A stretch of 5,885 nucleotides of DNA from an uncultured Oscillospiraceae bacterium (lineage in GTDB: Bacteria; Bacillota; Clostridia; Oscillospirales; Ruminococcaceae): NCBI GenBank assembly GCA_910584715.1, contig CAJUAN010000062.1, positions 1 to 5,885 on the forward strand, written 5' to 3'. Under the pieces are notes generated by a model that saw nothing but the letters and a program-made list of their open reading frames with translations, searched no databases and was not told the DNA's origin. A program made the position numbers and the translations under genes. Numbering within the stretch: the first letter of the stretch is position 1; each line of letters starts with the position of its first letter. Shown piece by piece: positions 4,383 through 5,885 of this stretch.

Positions 4383-5669
4383 TTGGAAAAATTTATTATA
4401 AAGGGCGGCCGCCGGCTTGAAGGGGAAGTCGAGATCAGCGGTGCGAAAAATGCTGTGGCTGCCATAATCCCCGCCGTTATACTGTCCGACGAGCCCTGCG
4501 TGCTTGAAAACGTGCCGGACATAAGCGACGTTTCAATAAGCCTGCGTATTCTTTACGAAATGGGCGCAAAGGTCGTTTTTCTCAATAAAACTACGGTCAG
4601 AATAGACGCGACCGGCATTGCCGACCCGATAGTACCCTACGAAATGGCAAAGCATATGCGCGCTTCATATTACTTTCTGGGAACGCTTCTCGGAAAATTC
4701 GGCAGAGCGAGGGTCTCAATGCCCGGCGGCTGCTATCTGGGCGACCGTCCCATAGACCAGCACCTTAAAGCCTTTGCCGCATTGGGAGCGACCTGTTCGA
4801 TAGACCACGGAATGATAGACGTGCAGTCCGAGGGACTGTACGGTACTCAGATATATTTTGATATGGTAACCGTAGGCGCGACTATAAACGCTATGCTTGC
4901 GGCTGTAAAAGCTACGGGAATGACGGTTATCGAAAACGCCGCCAAGGAGCCCCATATTGTCGATCTGGCAAACTTTCTGAACTCTATGGGCGCGGACATT
5001 ATGGGCGCGGGCACGGACGTTATCAAGGTGCGCGGCGTAAAGCGTCTTAAAGGTACGACATACGCGATAATACCCGACCAGATAGAGGCGGGTACGTTTA
5101 TGGTCGCCGCAGCAGCGACGAGGGGCAACGTGCTCATCAAGAACGTTATCCCGAAGCATTTGGAGAGCATTACCGCTAAGCTTGAAAAGATCGGCGTAAA
5201 CGTTGAGGAATTTGACGAAAGCATTCGTATCTCCGTGGACGGTCCGCTGGTCAAAACAAGCGTCAAGACTATGCCTCACCCCGGATTCCCTACGGATATG
5301 CAGCCTCAGATATCCACGCTGCTGTGTCTTGCGGAGGGTACGAGCATTGTTACGGAGGGTATTTTCGATAACCGTTTCAGATATGTTGACGAGCTTCGCA
5401 GAATGGGCGCGGATATTTCCGTGGACGGAAAGGTCGCTGTTATAGAGGGTGTAGGCTCTTTTATGGGTGCGCCTGTAACGGCTCCCGACCTGAGAGCGGG
5501 AGCGGCGCTTGTAATAGCAGGACTGGCTGCCAAGGGCGTTACCGAGATAGAGGATATCTACCACATCGAACGGGGCTATGAGAACTTTGAGGAAAAGCTC
5601 CGCGGACTGGGAGCGGATATCACTAAAAAAAGCGTTCCGGGCGCGGCCGTGAGAAAAGCTGTGATCTGA
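4383..5669 (+). CDS. murA: UDP-N-acetylglucosamine 1-carboxyvinyltransferase (MurA)
   Basis: MurA catalyses the first committed step of peptidoglycan synthesis in the cytoplasm, adding enolpyruvate from phosphoenolpyruvate to UDP-N-acetylglucosamine. The 428 residues are near the normal ~420. Two EPSP-synthase-like domains are visible. Substrate-binding Lys22-Asn23 lie in ISGAKNA (18-24), RAS is at 93-95, and the loop PGGCYLGDRP (114-123) carries the catalytic Cys117. This Cys is the residue attacked by fosfomycin, so the enzyme should be drug-sensitive, unlike Cys-to-Asp variants. HPGFPTDMQPQ includes the general base Asp305. The R-x-x-E-N-F-like ending is present as RGYENFEEKLRGLGAD. Start is TTG at 4383, with GGGAGAG (4368-4374) 8 nt upstream; the next residues EKFIIKGG are the usual MurA N-terminus. 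It is monocistronic, with its own promoter and terminator. Clostridia often have two murA copies, and which paralogue this is cannot be told here. Confidence 0.97.
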   Translation: MEKFIIKGGRRLEGEVEISGAKNAVAAIIPAVILSDEPCVLENVPDISDVSISLRILYEMGAKVVFLNKTTVRIDATGIADPIVPYEMAKHMRASYYFLGTLLGKFGRARVSMPGGCYLGDRPIDQHLKAFAALGATCSIDHGMIDVQSEGLYGTQIYFDMVTVGATINAMLAAVKATGMTVIENAAKEPHIVDLANFLNSMGADIMGAGTDVIKVRGVKRLKGTTYAIIPDQIEAGTFMVAAAATRGNVLIKNVIPKHLESITAKLEKIGVNVEEFDESIRISVDGPLVKTSVKTMPHPGFPTDMQPQISTLLCLAEGTSIVTEGIFDNRFRYVDELRRMGADISVDGKVAVIEGVGSFMGAPVTAPDLRAGAALVIAGLAAKGVTEIEDIYHIERGYENFEEKLRGLGADITKKSVPGAAVRKAVI

Positions 5670-5691
5670 AATTACTGTAAAGACAAAAGCG

Positions 5692-5724
5692 TGTCTCCTG
5701 TATTTTTATACGGGGGACATTTTT
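5692..5724 (+). terminator. Intrinsic terminator of murA
   Basis: TGTCTCCTGTAT (5692-5703) pairs with ATACGGGGGACA (5708-5719) over 12 bp with two G.U pairs, a TTTT loop and a TTTTT tail (5720-5724). It lies 22 nt after the murA stop. Confidence 0.88.
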
Positions 5725-5777
5725 CATTTACTGTTTGTCCGTAGGCGGCGGACAGTTTCCGATTTCACACCGTTAAA

Positions 5778-5885
5778 TCAGGAGCAAAGCTTTTCACGCG
5801 CTTTTGCTTCGGTAATTTTAGCCACGGAAGATAAATTATTGTTTAACGCACTAACGTTATTGCCCCGCCAGAGGTTAGCTGGTCG
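5778..5885 (-). other. Open frame at right edge, possible 3' end of a leftward gene
   Basis: On the - strand one frame is open from the window edge for 35 codons (ending A-K-I-T-E-A-K-A-R-E-K-L-C-S) to TGA at 5780-5778. It could be the C-terminus of a gene lying mostly outside the window, but no motif is recognisable. A 6-bp hairpin (TGTCCG/CGGACA, 5736-5754) lies downstream without a T-tract. No + strand gene is visible in 5725-5885. This is weak evidence, and chance openness is likely. Confidence 0.2.

Noticed and set aside
4716..5564. Long - strand open frame of 282 codons opposite murA
   Set aside because: It is the antisense shadow of murA. The + strand protein has all MurA catalytic residues, and the antisense frame shows none of any family.

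Overview
The window looks like a chromosome segment of a low-to-mid GC anaerobic Firmicute, probably a gut or rumen Clostridia (Ruminococcus-like). This is an inference from four things: AAAGGAGG-type ribosome sites, TTG/GTG starts, TATAAT promoters with U-tailed terminators, and remnants typical of gut Firmicutes phages and conjugative elements. No phylogenetic marker was searched.

Left third (1 to about 1990): a decaying mobile-element segment on the + strand. Two hairpin terminators open the window. A small unrecognised gene (86-358) follows, overlapping by 4 nt a second unrecognised gene that is broken by an in-frame TAA (355-738). Next is a cytosine-5 DNA methyltransferase gene (770-1543) carrying three separate lesions: a ~100-bp hairpin insertion, a TGG-to-TGA nonsense change and a 1-nt deletion. 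A DUF4314 gene (1540-1803) comes next; its best ribosome site now faces ACG instead of ATG. A terminator overlaps its 3' end, and after it lies the first ~19 codons of a second methyltransferase, again behind a strong ribosome site without a start codon. This was once a tightly packed operon with an anti-restriction or self-methylation flavour, and it now seems mostly non-functional.

Middle (1943-2650): a bidirectional terminator separates the remnant from leftward regulators. An intact XRE-type repressor (2015-2275, - strand) has its own promoter and a leader hairpin. Behind it is a broken HTH_26-like regulator (2447-2641, - strand).

Right half (2729-5724): two intact housekeeping genes on the + strand, each a separate transcription unit with an extended -10 promoter and an intrinsic terminator. 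They are a branched-chain aminotransferase (ilvE, 2796-3884) and UDP-N-acetylglucosamine 1-carboxyvinyltransferase (murA, 4383-5669). murA has a leader of about 125 nt with two mutually exclusive hairpins. The last 160 bases hold no supported gene.

I see no convincing new multi-gene system. The most unusual item is the compact palindromic insertion at 863-962: it has the architecture of a miniature non-autonomous element, and its insertion point can be reconstructed almost to the base.
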